Shown here: positions 1 through 12,360 of the stretch, one piece after another
Numbering within the stretch: the stretch's first letter is position 1
Layout of the letters: each line of letters begins with the position of its first letter
Source: Zygnema circumcarinatum
Taxonomy: Eukaryota > Streptophyta > Zygnematophyceae > Zygnematales > Zygnemataceae
DNA length: 56,146 nucleotides
Reading direction: 5' to 3'
NCBI GenBank assembly: GCA_037447605.1
Contig: CM074813.1
Span: 3,124,398 to 3,180,543, forward strand
Notes under the pieces: model-generated
The model's database searches: none
Told to the model about the DNA's origin: nothing
The model's input: only the letters and a program-made list of their open reading frames with translations
Translations under genes and position numbers: made by a program

Positions 1-26
1 GCCCCCCCCCCCCCCCCCCCCCCCCC
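1..26. other. Poly-C cap at left contig edge
   Basis: A single G is followed by 25 C residues at the very edge of the window. The same kind of homopolymer begins the second contig (C run after the first N gap) and, as poly-G, ends the second and third contigs. The orientation rule (C at left edges, G at right edges) suggests an artefact of reads or assembly rather than genomic sequence. Confidence 0.75.
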
Positions 27-1168
27 GCTTGCGAGTGAATGCCGCGTCCTCACGCCTGCACGCTGCCAGAGAGAATGCAGCCCAAGGACTCACGCTCTCC
101 GTTTTCCGCACTGATGAGAGGAGAGGAGAGCGGGGGAGGAAGGCTCTCTGATCGACCGTTCTTTTTATGTATTTTTATTTTTCTTCTTAAACAAAATATA
201 CAAAAAAGGGAGAGAGCAAAGCTGATGGCACGACCTGCGGAGTCTGTATGGATGGATGGTATGCACTCATGCATGCATGTACGGCCCGGACCCATCTCCG
301 CATCATGCTCTCCGTACAGCCGTACCGCGTCCGCAGGCAGGCTCCATGCGGTTCCCGCGCGTTTCACCCTCCGCGTGGCGGACCAGTGGGCGATGCGCGT
401 ACCATCCGTACATGTTTTTCGGTCCGCGCGTGTCACGTCACGTGACGCCCTCGTCGAAGGAGACAGGAATTTGCATCGTCTCACGATGCCATCAGAAGTG
501 CATGGGTCCATGGGTGCATGGGGTGCATGGGTGCATGGGTCCATGGGTCCATGGGGTGCATGGGTGCATCGGTCCATGAGTCCATGGGTGCATGGGTGCA
601 TGGGTCCATGGGTCCATGGGGTGCATGGGTGCATGGGTCCATGGGTCCATGGGGTGCATGGGTCCATGAGTCCATGGGTGCATGGGTGCATACGGCCCGA
701 AAACTTCTCCAAGTGCCCCCCATTGGTTTGCTGCCGCTCCGTAACGCGGCTGAAGGGCTGTCTTTTGTTCCGGCCTTCCAGTGCTGCGCGGATGATCGCG
801 CTCCTTTTGGCCGTCCCCTGCGAGCGAGCGATGGCACGGCCGCACTCGGCAGCAGACGGCGAGTGGGACGGTCCACTCTCACGTGTTGGATTTCAACTTA
901 ACAAAAATTTGGCTGTTGAACTAATTTGCAACTTCGCAGAACAAGGCCCGCCTATCTCCACGTGGACACAGCGCCCGAACTTCCACAGGAGTCCCTCCTC
1001 ACATATTGGACAAGGGGCCTCTACGAGCACTTGACCTGTTGTAACCTTAAAGCCTAAGTAATGAATCCTCACATACATGTCAAAACAATTCTTTACAAAA
1101 AAAAAAAAATATGTGGTGACGTACACGACGGTGTAAGCCAACTCTAGTCACATCATGGTCAACCTTGG
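27..1168. other. Gene-free flank downstream of VPS50, promoter-like in part
   Basis: No convincing coding exon was found; the open frames here are translations of the minisatellite at 495-690. The stretch 240-480 is GC-rich and holds several GTAC-centred motifs plus a CACGTG with flanking TGACG-type sequence around 433-448. A second CACGTG lies at 880-885. The motif mix resembles the upstream regions of genes elsewhere in this window, so it may be the promoter of a gene lying off the left edge. The part next to 1169 should hold the 3' UTR of the minus-strand VPS50 gene. Confidence 0.5.
495..690. repeat. CATGGGTG/CATGGGTC minisatellite
   Basis: A roughly 8-bp unit, CATGGGTG alternating with CATGGGTC and sometimes shortened or extended by one G, is repeated for about 200 bp. 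The alternation creates many CCATGG palindromes. Long open frames on both strands are periodic translations of the repeat and are not genes. Confidence 0.9.
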
Positions 1169-3597
1169 TCAAAGATCTCCGCTGTCGATTTTTTCAAGAA
1201 TGTCAGTGCGGGTTTTGCGCTTCCAATTGTTTGTGGCGGAGACGAGGTTAATGAGAGCCACGATTTGAGCGCGGGTGTACTCCTGTTCCACAATCATGAT
1301 GAACATGCCGCAATCAGAATCGCAATCCCCTCCCTCCCCCCCACCCTCTCCTCCCGCTCTCGCTCCCTCCCTCTCTCCCTCTCCCTCTCCTTCCTCGTGA
1401 GTTGACCAGCGAGGACCATAGACCATCCGATTCCCCAAATTTTATGGTATGATTCTAGAACTTTGGCGTCTTCAGAAAGTTCGGGCCTTTTCGGGTTTTT
1501 TCTTTTTTTTAAGCGGAAATGGTTGACAAGTCTTTTAACAAGTAAACAATTTTAGGGTTCAGGCTTTGCAGGCATCCAAAGTGGGGGGTCGTACCGAATG
1601 CGTCCTCGCCCAGTGGAGGTACTCCGTCTCGGGGAGGTAAAACGCCTGCAGCGGAAGGAGGCCCAAGTGCCGGCGGGGAAATTAGAATAAGAGCTGTTTT
1701 TTCTCGGAGATAGAAAGCACACGAGTACAGAGAAAGAAAGCAATCATTTTGAACGGTGGGGGACAGTGACTCGGAAACAAACGAATCAAACTGAATCATC
1801 AGGTGTGCCACATCAGAGTTAGGGAACTTAAAACGCTGAGAAACCAAGAAACTTCAAATTAAAAAAAACCCTAACTACCAAGTGTAAGGAGTGGTCAGGC
1901 CCTCCTGCATCCAAAATGGAACTAATAAAAAGCAGGAATCGACGGAGGGTTTGGAGGCAGAGATACAACGAGTGACATCCAAGGCTCTATGCATTTGCGG
2001 TATGCCCACCTTAATGTAATGCTCCACGAGCTCCATGTTCGGAGTCAGTTTTGAAACCGCTTGGAGGCCATTCATGAGGACCTGCAGTCGACGCAAAAAG
2101 CATCACACACCAAACAGCTGAAAGCAATGTCCCAAAGACAAGGACAACGACGTTTGGATGCCGAGGACCTTTCAGACCTTCGCAGATGGAAGTGTGCGAA
2201 TTAAGCATGCAGGCTTACATTAGTGGACACAAAGCAAAATCTATCCCAGGCCTAGTCTGCATTGGGTGGGTGCCTGCCTGCAGGTCGAGCGACATGAGGG
2301 CCCGCCCCTCGTTGGTGCATCGCTTCACTCGCGAGTAGCCCTCCACGAGTGCCTCCGCAATGGCATCGCTGCCGTACTGCAGAAGCTGCTCCTGCACCTG
2401 CACTTGTGGTAGTGATGATGGTTTGCATGAATGAGTGGATGGCATTCCAAACGTGATCGACATGTGAACATGAGGTCGGAATCTTGATCCGAACACCGTA
2501 TACATGTGAACTAGTGTACCTATGTCGAACTTTGAGTTCAAACCCGAAATAAAGGGCAAGCATGAAGAGAATGAAAAACGCGAGATAATGCATGCGAAGA
2601 TTTGTGCGATGCAAACTCCCCCTCCAAAACCCTGAAATGCCCGTCCAAGCCGGCCTCTGCTATCCATGGACAAGTGCGCATGCACGCGGTCGTTGCGATC
2701 ACCTGTTTGGCCACTCCCGCGTGCGCCACGCGGTGCGCAAACATGCGGTACTCGCCCACAAGCTGGTCCACGTACCTGCACGCACATGCATGCAATGCAC
2801 ACTGCTTTGCATACGTTCTTTCGTGCAAGAAGGCAATCTTTTTGACGCCAGTCACTCACATAGTATCTGATTTCTGAATCGGATAGTGGCATCATGGCAG
2901 AACGTTACGAAGACTGAGGTGGAATGAGGAGCCTGCAGGGAGAAAGGATGAACAACCTATACAAGCATATCCACAACATGCACCAACCCTGACGAACAGA
3001 AGCGACAAACAGGACAGATCCTCACTGGTTGTGGTCGAGCCCCACTTCTCTCGTCTCCCATCTCACGTTCGCGATGCGATCCGCATAGCTGCAGTTTCGA
3101 CAGGGAAAAGCCCGCTTTAGCGTTCTTCCGTATAGTGGGACTTGCTTCAGAGAGAGTCAGTCATATGACGAGGGGGAGAAAGGCAGGACCCGGCCGTCCT
3201 ATGCTTCTAGAAATCTACAATCCTGAAGCTTGAATCTCTGTACAGCCTAGGAACAGTCGTTAGTTTGGCGAAGGACTGCTTCTGACCCGCCCACGTTCAT
3301 GAGGAGGCGCGCGAGGGCCTTGTGCACGTGCTCGCGGAGGTCCGGCACTGCGTCGACCTGCACCCACCTCGCGACTGCCTTCAAGCAGCTGAACTGACAG
3401 TTTCCAGGAGGGGTAAACATGGCATAACATGACATACCGATTCCCATGTTTCCGGACTCTCAGAGTTTCAGCATATGTGAGGATTTGAGGGTTCCTGAAG
3501 GTTTATTTATCACCTCCACCTTCCTCCCAATGACTTTTCGTAAGCACATACATGGCAACCGGATTGTTCCTTTCAAACGTGTTTTTGGCCGGATAGC

Positions 3598-3636
<39 letters not shown>

Positions 3637-6600
3637 CATCACAAGAACAACTGTCTCTCTCCCTTCCAACGCACCGTCCGTGCATAGAAATGTTCCATGG
3701 CTGGAAGAGCAGACTGGGGCAGGAGAGCTTGAAAGCGAGGGCGGCATCTCCGCATGAACTCCGCCAACCACAAAATCGACTCAGTCGCCACACAACGCTC
3801 CTGCAGAATCACAGCCTTCAGAAACTCAGAAGCAATTTCCTGCTGCATCAAATTTTAACTTTTCACGCAATGCCATATTTTTTAAAATGCTGGGAAACTA
3901 CAGCGGATATTCTCTTGACTTTGAAGAAATCCTCTTTCAGAGTCAACTTCTGTCGCTCTCTGCCTAACTGAATTGAGGCTTTGTGCTTTTTCGGAATGGG
4001 TGGGATTTGTTGTGGCCATACTCGCAGACCGTACAGGTTGCCGGGTGACACTATCGCTGCGGGGTGCGCGTTGAGGGGCGTTACGTTGTCGCCGGAAGGA
4101 GGGGGGCCGCTCCGCGCACGGTACTCGTCCAGGCCTTGGGATATGCGCACCAACGTGGCTCGAAGGCGCGGGGTCAGCACTGAATGGCAGAGGAGAATAC
4201 ACAAATCCATGTCAGCATCGACTCCAAATCATAGGGTTGAGGGGCTGGCTGGAAACATGTGTCAGCATGCCTTGGCACAACCTATGTTTTATCAAATGTT
4301 AGACGTCAGTTGGCTGGAAATAAACCCATCAGGTAAATATATCAGGAACAAGCGTTTTAAGTGGACCCCGAAACTGTGAAGTTTCAGCCCGGCACCTACG
4401 AGCAGTAGTGGGAGTTTCATTTTGAATGCGAGTTAAAGTGAAGGCTTCGCGTTGCCCAAACGTCCGGAAAATGGCGAGGAGGTAGAGGTCAAAAAGCTGG
4501 CAGAGCCCCTGCTCGCACCGACCCGCAAATAGAAGTTAGGAGAACAAGACAAAAAAATGCATCCAAAAAGTACCTGACAATGATTTGAAGAGCCAACACG
4601 TTGAGCGATATGCAAGGGTGGTTTATGTTTGTTGAAAGGTTATTGATAAAACTTGTCCTCCTCAAAAAAAGGGAGAGCGAGTGAAAGAAGGGAGGGAGAA
4701 CAGAGAGGATGCAAGATAGGGGGCGAGAAGAGGGATGCGGGGCACAAAAAGAAGGAAGAAGAGTGTGCGAGAGAAAGAAAAATTGTAAGCGAGCAGGAAG
4801 TGCAAGGGGTTCATCAAAAAATTGACCGAATGGGACACAAAAGGGAAAGAACTGTGTCAACATTTTTTTTCCATGATTTCAAGCACGATGTCTCTCGCTC
4901 TCTCACCTTGAAGACTTCCGCTGAGATGGGCTGCAGAATCTGCATGAGGCGGGCATACCGGTCCATAAACCTGGACAAAAATCCAAACCAAATCTCTGAG
5001 ACCCCAAGTCTCGGCCGCGCATTTCAGCAGCCCTCAAACAAATGCACTTCACAACATGCATCTGTACATAGATCTCATAAAAACTAACGATTATGAATCA
5101 CTGAAGTCCTGCGATCCCTCTCTCTTTGTGCCCACCTGAGCACGCTGACTGACGAGCCGGTGATGACCACCTTTCCGTCCCCTCCACCCCCTCCCGCAGT
5201 AGGGCCACTCCCTCCCGCGGAGGGCCATTTGGAGTAGCGCTGAGCACTTGATCTCCCGCTCGGCTTTTGACTCTCCTCATCGATGAAATCCGCCATCAGC
5301 TCCTCTCTCTCATCCTCCTCCTCCTCCTCGTCTTCCTCCTCCACTACCCCCCCTCCCAGCCCTCCCTTCCAACTTCTCTCACTCGCTATTCGCCGAATGG
5401 AGGAGTCACGTGGCGCAGACCAATCGCTCGGTCTCAAGCTCGACACGCTCCGCCGACTCACCCCATTGGCGACCAAAGCTTTCGAATTTCCTGCATTTTC
5501 TAGAAGCTTCTCGGAATTCGCCCTCTTCACGGCCCTTCCTCCGCTTCTCGCTTCCTCCTCTCCATCGCCTTCAGGTCCCACATCTGCTCCGCCTGCTGCG
5601 TCTCGTTCATCTCTGTCCAGCCCTCCCCCTTTGTCTCTCTCTCTCTCTCTCACACTCTCTGCCTCCCCTCTACCATTTGTACCTTCTCTGTCATCTTTGA
5701 AAGGATTACCAGCAGCCATCCAATCTGCGAAGCTTGTCTTTACATCCCCATTCCCAAGACGCTCTCCCCCCATGCTGTCGGCTCCTCCTATGACAGCAGA
5801 TCCCATCAGCGGACTCCGCATAGAGGCACTCCCCGCATCGTTATTGAGCCCTAAGGGCGATGTAGCAAGAACGGCCGCTCCATCTCCAGTCAGCCCTGCG
5901 AGATTCACATTTTGGAGAGCCGAGGGTGGGAGAGGCTGCCAGTTCTCTCGCTCTTGCATCATCCGGAGCACCTGCGACATCACTTTTGCATGCATCATTA
6001 CAGGATGTTCACATAAGGTAGGCAAGCATACAGGGTGAGTCGGAGATGCGGGAAGGGCACGAATGGCGCAAATGAGTTGCTACTGTGAAGCTTTTCTTGG
6101 TGCTCTCTACTCATAGTGGTAGAGAGAGAAAGGAGGATGCGAAGAGGGAGGAAGGGAGGTGGGAGTGCAATCAACTAGGCAGGCGAAACCCACCTCCAAG
6201 CTCTGCCGGTGAAACGTTTTGAAGTACTTTTCGCTCTGCCTTGTGACCTTCGCTCGCAGCCCTAACGCATCCGCTCCACTGAAGGCCTCCCCCGCAAGGA
6301 TGAAACGATTGGTCCACTCCAAAGCCTGCTATCCCACCCTCTCTTCCACAGACCATCACTCTACTCCCACACATTGCTCCCATCGCACAACCACTTCATT
6401 CCAACCATATGCTGCAGTTTGGTGCCCGATTCAAGGACGCATTCACTCATCTCTCTTAGCTCCGCTCCGCTCTGCAGTCTACCAACGGACTCAATACCAC
6501 GGCCTTGTTATTATAAAGATGGGTTTAGAATGCTTGCACGCGCTGCGGCTGAAGGCCTTCAGGATCCATTGAGGTTGTCCAGATTTACAGAGTTTCAACG

Positions 6601-9600
6601 AGGGTTCAGAAGTAAGGGAATCCCTTACCTGTAAAAATTGATGAGCTGTGGCAGAAACCATAGCATCCGCTGATAGTAAGGCTGAAACCCTCCGAGCTGC
6701 AAGTTCCCAAGCTGTCTTTCTCCCTCTTTCTAGCGACTTCCGTACAGCTGCTGTCGTCTCTACTCTCATCCTATTAGCCAGAGTGTCTGCAGCCATCGGC
6801 CCCTCCATGAAAGATTCTTCTCCCTCTGTGGGTTTCCCCACCATATCCTCTTCTCTTCCGACACCTTCCTCTACTGAATCCGAAACTGACACAGAAACAG
6901 CGTCTCCGTCGGCAGGTAAAGCAGACTCTCCCGCTGCTCTCTCTATGCTCGCAGTTCCAAACGCGTCTGCCTCTCTTCTGGTTGAAGAGGGCCCTATGGG
7001 TTCGGCCACTCGGCCCAGTTGCACCTCCCCCAAAACCGCGCGCTGGGGGGTTGAATTTGTGCTAACTTCGCGAAAATCGCCTCCCGGAACTTCGTTTTCG
7101 CTATTATTCATCACAACTTTGGTAGGGGTTCCAAATGGGGTAGATGCATTGCTTTGTGAAGGAGACGACAGGTGATTTGGGCGGAAAGGTATCCCCTTGG
7201 AACCTTCTGAAACAGCAGGACCCGAAGTAGAAGGAGGCTTTCTTGGAGACATAAAAGGAGAGGTGGTACTTGAGCTTAATACAGTTGTTTTCCCAGATGA
7301 TATTAAGTTAGGGGAGTCAGGTGAAGGCAAGAATGCTGCACTGCCTAAACGCTTATGTGAGGGCCCACTTGTCTTTGGGGGCAAAGTTGCAACCTGCCAG
7401 ACAAGGAGAGGGAGAAATGTGGCCATGCTCTGTAAGGGAGAAGACAATCCCGGTAGCTCGTGAGCCTTCAAAACAGCCAAAACTTCAAGCCTTGCTGTCT
7501 TTGCAAATATTGCAGTCAGCCGATAAAATCAGTTCATAAGGAAACATGGAAACTATCGCCTATGCTTGATGGGGCGACCATACCTTGGGATGCTGCCAGC
7601 ACATCATCGTGTGGTAGGAGCACAGTAAGTCAAAGAGAACGGCCAACGTCTTGCGTAAGCATTCGCGGAAAACGGAATCTGATAGATGTGTGCAGAGCTC
7701 ATTATACGGTAATCTGTTGCCCTCCCACATGTGTTCTACTGAGAATCAACATTCAAATAGCAACAATTGTCAAACATGATCACAGAACTCAAGAAAACGA
7801 AAACAAAACAATCGACATTGCCTCCATTCTCAGTCTTTACCAAAGAAGTCAAATGACACCCCTAAACATCCTCTCCTTCTCCTTCTGCTTCTCATTCTCC
7901 CTCGTTCTTTCCAGACTTGAACCTCTGTATACGCCAAAAATGAACGATGTGAACCCCCAAAGCTTAAGCAGGCCAAGAAATCCCAATGATACCAAAAACC
8001 ACGAGTGGCAGAGAGCTTGCCTGCTTTTCTTGAGGACGAGTTGTGGGTCCCGCCCTTCAGAGGCCTGCTTCAAAAAGGAGTATTATTCGCTTGAAGGGGA
8101 CATATGCATAGTAACACCTCATGATTGTAAGAGTTAAGCATTAAGTGTGCTGATTGTACATCTCTCACAAAATAGAGAGTACGAGCACCATCCCCTCTTA
8201 TGGCTAATTCATGGTCATTTCAACAAATTCAACAGCCTCCACATTTCCAAGTTTCTACATTGTTCAGGGCTTCTAGGATTCTAGGGTTTCTAGGAACAGT
8301 AGGCTTTCCAGGCTCCATGCTGGGGGGTGTAGACTTTCCAAATCTCTAAAGAGATGCTCAAGGTATGTCAGAAGTTAGAATCGGCGTCCAAAGCATCTCA
8401 CCATGAAGTAGTACGTTCGCAGGACTTCATACGTCTCCGAGACCACTGCCTGAGCGAAGTACGTCTGCACTTTCTCCGAAAGACTGGCCGCATAGTCCAT
8501 CACGGCGTATGCATCGATCACCTGCGCAGCGCCAAAAAAACATCTCATCTCAATCAGCTCGTCTCCATCTTCCACTCTCTATCTCGCTCCCCGCCTCTTT
8601 TTTCAACTCTAGCCTCCTTTCACCCTATGTGACTCTCTCTTACTCTATGCAACTAACTCTCCCACTCTTTCCCCTATCCCTGCAACTGCCTCCTTGTCGC
8701 ATTCTCCTTCTGCCTCCCTCTCTGCTTCAACCTGGATCCCTGTTTCTCCTTCTCCCTTTCCTCTCCCCAGAAAGTGTCTATTCCCGTTCCTGTAAAGAAT
8801 TAAAGGGAGAGTTTTACGTACCGAGGCGTACGTCTCAGAGTTGAAGTGGCGGCAAGTCTCGAGCAACAGACCATCGACTCGCTCAATCGTCCGTGTTAGC
8901 CATTCCTGCGAAAAGGGAAAAAGCAAAAATGAAAAGGTTAAGGCATTAGTTCAAAAGGCCAAGTTCCGCTCATAGTACTTCTCCACGTTTGCTACTTCCA
9001 TGAAGAGCCGACGAATGAACAGACCGCACCTCTATGCTCTTATTCATGTCTTGAATGGCGCGCAGCTGCGAGCACTCCTCTATCATCATCAGGCACTCCG
9101 AACACATCCTCAGCGCCTGCACAACCCTCCACAAAGTTGAACTCTGCTCAGAGTTCACCCGCAAGGTGGATACAACAGGTGGACGGACCTTAATCAATTT
9201 TGAATGAAAATGAAATGAGTGAGTGAGAAAGAGGCTCACTTTGGCGTAGTTGCCCTCCTCCACAGTGGCCTCCAGGCGGCCCTTCGTCTCCACAATGTCT
9301 TGCATGCGCAGAAGCACAGGGAGCATGTCCTGCCAATTCGCCGCACTTTCATATGTTTCTGAGATCGAATTTGACCACCTCACTTAGAAGCTGCTTGCCT
9401 TCCTCTCCTCTCCATGGTCGCAGGTTCAAATGCTGCTATACCCATGGTCTCCCTCTCTCCTCCGTTCTGTCCTTCCTTTTTTCCTCCCTCGATTTCCACC
9501 CCCCGTCCCCCACTCCCCTGTCTCGCGATCTTCCCCAAAATTCTCCCTCGTTTCGGATTTCCTTGACGCAGAGTGAGCAAGGCTTACAGTGAGGACTTGC

Positions 9601-12360
9601 TTCTTGCAGACGCTCGATGTGACGACCAAGTCCTGCGATACTTCTCGCGAGGCTGCCGCCAGATTGCGCCTTGCATTCTGTGTGCACCCCACAACAACAA
9701 CCCCGTCTCGTTAGATCGACAAAAGAACAGCATTTTCCTGATCAAACTTAACCTAGGGTGAAAAGGAGAACCACTGCTTAAATTGGACAATTTCACTTCC
9801 AACTCAAGTACCTTTAAACTGGAATGTTTATGACGTGAAATGAATGCACTGTGAAAGTTCACAGGAAGCTTCATTAAAGAACGGGATACAAGCCCACGTG
9901 ATTCTCGTAGTATCCAGAATCAGCCGTTGCTGCATTTTCCGGTCCGCTATGAGACTCTAAAAATTGCGCCGTTTTGAACACATCACATTCCAGCATTCGT
10001 CCAGTCCGTATATCGACTGATTGAAGGAGATTTTTTTTTGACGTGTTGGCGTGATACAGACTTCGAATTACAGGCGCGAGAAGCAAGCACCATTTAGGAT
10101 CTTCGAGTTGAGCAGAGAGAAAGGAACGACGGACCAACCTTGCAAATTATGAGAACGAGTTGCAGGTCCCGCTCCAATTCAGTTACAAGCTGCATCCCGG
10201 CAACTGAGAAATGCCAAACAATGCTCCACCACGGAGATCATCAAGGGTATATACATGTTGAGTTCAAGAATCCCTATGAAGGCCTGAGCAATAAAAATGC
10301 AGCTAAAAAAGAAACAAAGTGGGTACAAAATATCTGATGAGTAGTGCACGAAGGGGCTGCAGTGTACCCATATCCTCGTGGTGCTCCATGACCTGGCGCG
10401 AGAGCCGCGCAGTGACGTCATCCAGCTGCAGCAGCTTCTTACCGCTCTGCGCCCATGTCTCCGGCCGGGAGAGAGTGAGAGAGGAAAAGGGAGCGCGGTA
10501 GAAGAAACGCAGAAAGACTAATCATCATTCCCTTTGGGTGAAGGGGTTCAATCGGGCTTGAAGGTTTGAATATGGAGCTTCTTAGGAGTGTTTGGGCTGA
10601 AGGGTTTTACGGAGTTAAGAGCTGATCTATTGTATTTGACCGTGTCTATGATGATCGGCAATAGAGAACCGGTAGACTAAAATTCAACATCAATAAAGTA
10701 TCTTAGAAAAAAAAAATTGAAGAGTGGTTCATTGGTTTTACCAAAAAAAAACATGCTTAATGATGGAGCTGACGAAACGTCTAACTTGAAGCACGCCTAC
10801 GAACATAAGGCTTGCATTGAATGCCTGGGTTCCATGAATATCGCAAGCTCCGTAATTTTCTAGTTTGGATTGGCTCTACGCATTAATGATTATTCCTAGA
10901 AAAAACAATGTCTGCCGGTTTTCACGCACACCTGACTATTGCCTGGCAAATTCTTGAAGCCTAAGAGCTTGAACATCTATTTGGATACTTCGTGTATTGT
11001 ATCGCTCTCTTCTTGGCATTCCTGCCCCCAAAATGAAATTGTCAATGATCTCCGAGGACGAGCCCGAGGCCATTGTTGTGATGTAAACTCACCTCCACCC
11101 CAAAATATTGCAGATTCGCATTTGGTGGAAGGCTTTCTAGCATCGCACGAACAGGATCAAAACTCTGCAAGATAACCCCCAAAATGAACACATAAAAAAA
11201 AAAATCAAATCGTACTACGACCTACTCATTTTTCTTGCGACAGCCCTTGAATGCCCAAAACAAGAAAAACGGACAGAAAACCCACAAAGCTAAGGCTAAA
11301 CCAACCCTACAACTGCCGCACACCTCCTCGTACGACCTCTCGTCTATCTCCTCCACCTCTTGTCCAGGCACCCGAGTTGCAACAAAAGCCGACATTCCAC
11401 CATAAAAACTGTTATTGTTCTTCTCTCCAATCTGATTAGATGGGAGAGCTATGCGCTCATGGGGTGGAAGCGAAGTAATTCTGCGGGCAAGACTGGCTGC
11501 CACAGCAGCTCGCTCCGGAACCTGCGAATGGTTAAGAATGAAAAAGGTTTAAGTTTGAAACGTTCACTACATTCATAAGCAGCTTCATTGATAAGCAATT
11601 GAAGGCCGCAAATTCAAACGTGACGTGGAAGATATTCGTTAGTTGCTTTTGTTGTGGTATACGAACTGGTGGTTGGATTGGGCTTGTTGGAGGTGGTTTG
11701 GAACGGCTCGTTTGGTAAGGGTTAATTGGAAGACATAACGGATTGAACAATGTAAGGGGACTCTTGGGACAAACTTGATGAGGGCCGTGAAGTAGGCTTT
11801 CATCGGTGAGCACAAGTATTTGAATTCTTGAATTCTTGAAATGATAGCGTGTGAGGAACGCGAAGAGGGACAGAAGAGAGAGAAGAGCGAAAGGGGGGAG
11901 GGACAATAATAGTGGCGACAAAGACGATGACAACCGACATCATGGTGACACGAGGATCATGTACGTATGAACGGAGGAAGACAGAGGAAATGGGTGGTTG
12001 GCGACAGGGAAGAGTCCAAAAAGGAAATGAGGATGATTATGATAAGAATAATGCTTATTCCTCTCCCTTCCTTTGGCTCACAATCTTCACTGACTCTCTG
12101 TTCACACTCTTTGTCGTCCTCCTCTCTGTCGGTCTCTCTTCTCACTCTCTCTTCCCTCTGTCTCTCCGCCATTCTATGTTCTCTCTCTTTGTCCCCCCGT
12201 CACCCATTTTCAATCTCCCTGCTTGAACGTGCATGAAGGCTACCTTTGGCTGATTGGATACGGGCGAAGGGGAGCCACTTCCTCCCTGCATTTGCCACAT
12301 CCATCGCTCACCAAACTTTCGAATTTCCTCCATCTCTTGATTTCTCTCGGAAGAATTCAT
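1169..12360 (-). CDS. VPS50: VPS50/syndetin-like subunit of the EARP complex (26 exons)
   Basis: This is the EARP-specific tethering subunit that should pair with VPS51-53 in endosomal recycling. Exons on the minus strand: 12360-12244, 11521-11324, 11164-11093, 10446-10368, 10203-10139, 9677-9588, 9329-9240, 9116-9030, 8905-8822, 8521-8402, 8064-8021, 7713-7584, 7393-6629, 6325-6194, 5971-5136, 4970-4907, 4508-4400, 4179-4022, 3839-3675, 3357-3287, 3088-3026, 2775-2703, 2397-2278, 2081-2010, 1645-1595, 1282-1169. All phases close, giving 1322 aa. Plant-like landmarks are SLPPHERIALPS near the N terminus, QVMEHHEDM, AIQDMNKSIEEWL, MADFIDEESQKPS, LVEGYSRVKRCTNEGRALMS and FYLPETEYLHWA near the C terminus. 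Exons 13 and 15 carry long low-complexity acidic or Ser-rich linkers. Introns after exons 11 and 23 start with GC. The ATG at 12360 opens the first exon that splices in frame; a small exon between exons 3 and 4 could be missing. Confidence 0.92.
3598..3636. repeat. ATG/CAT trinucleotide microsatellite in a VPS50 intron
   Basis: About 12-13 tandem ATG units lie in the intron between the exons ending at 3675 and starting at 3357. It reads as poly-His or poly-Ser on the minus strand but is outside the spliced frame. Confidence 0.9.

Noticed and set aside
39-1034. Long open frames on both strands over the left edge
   Set aside because: They are periodic translations of the CATGGGTG/C minisatellite and have no conserved features.
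9874-10137. Open frame between VPS50 exons beginning MVRRSF
   Set aside because: Lies in an intron whose flanking exons join in phase to conserved VPS50 sequence without it.
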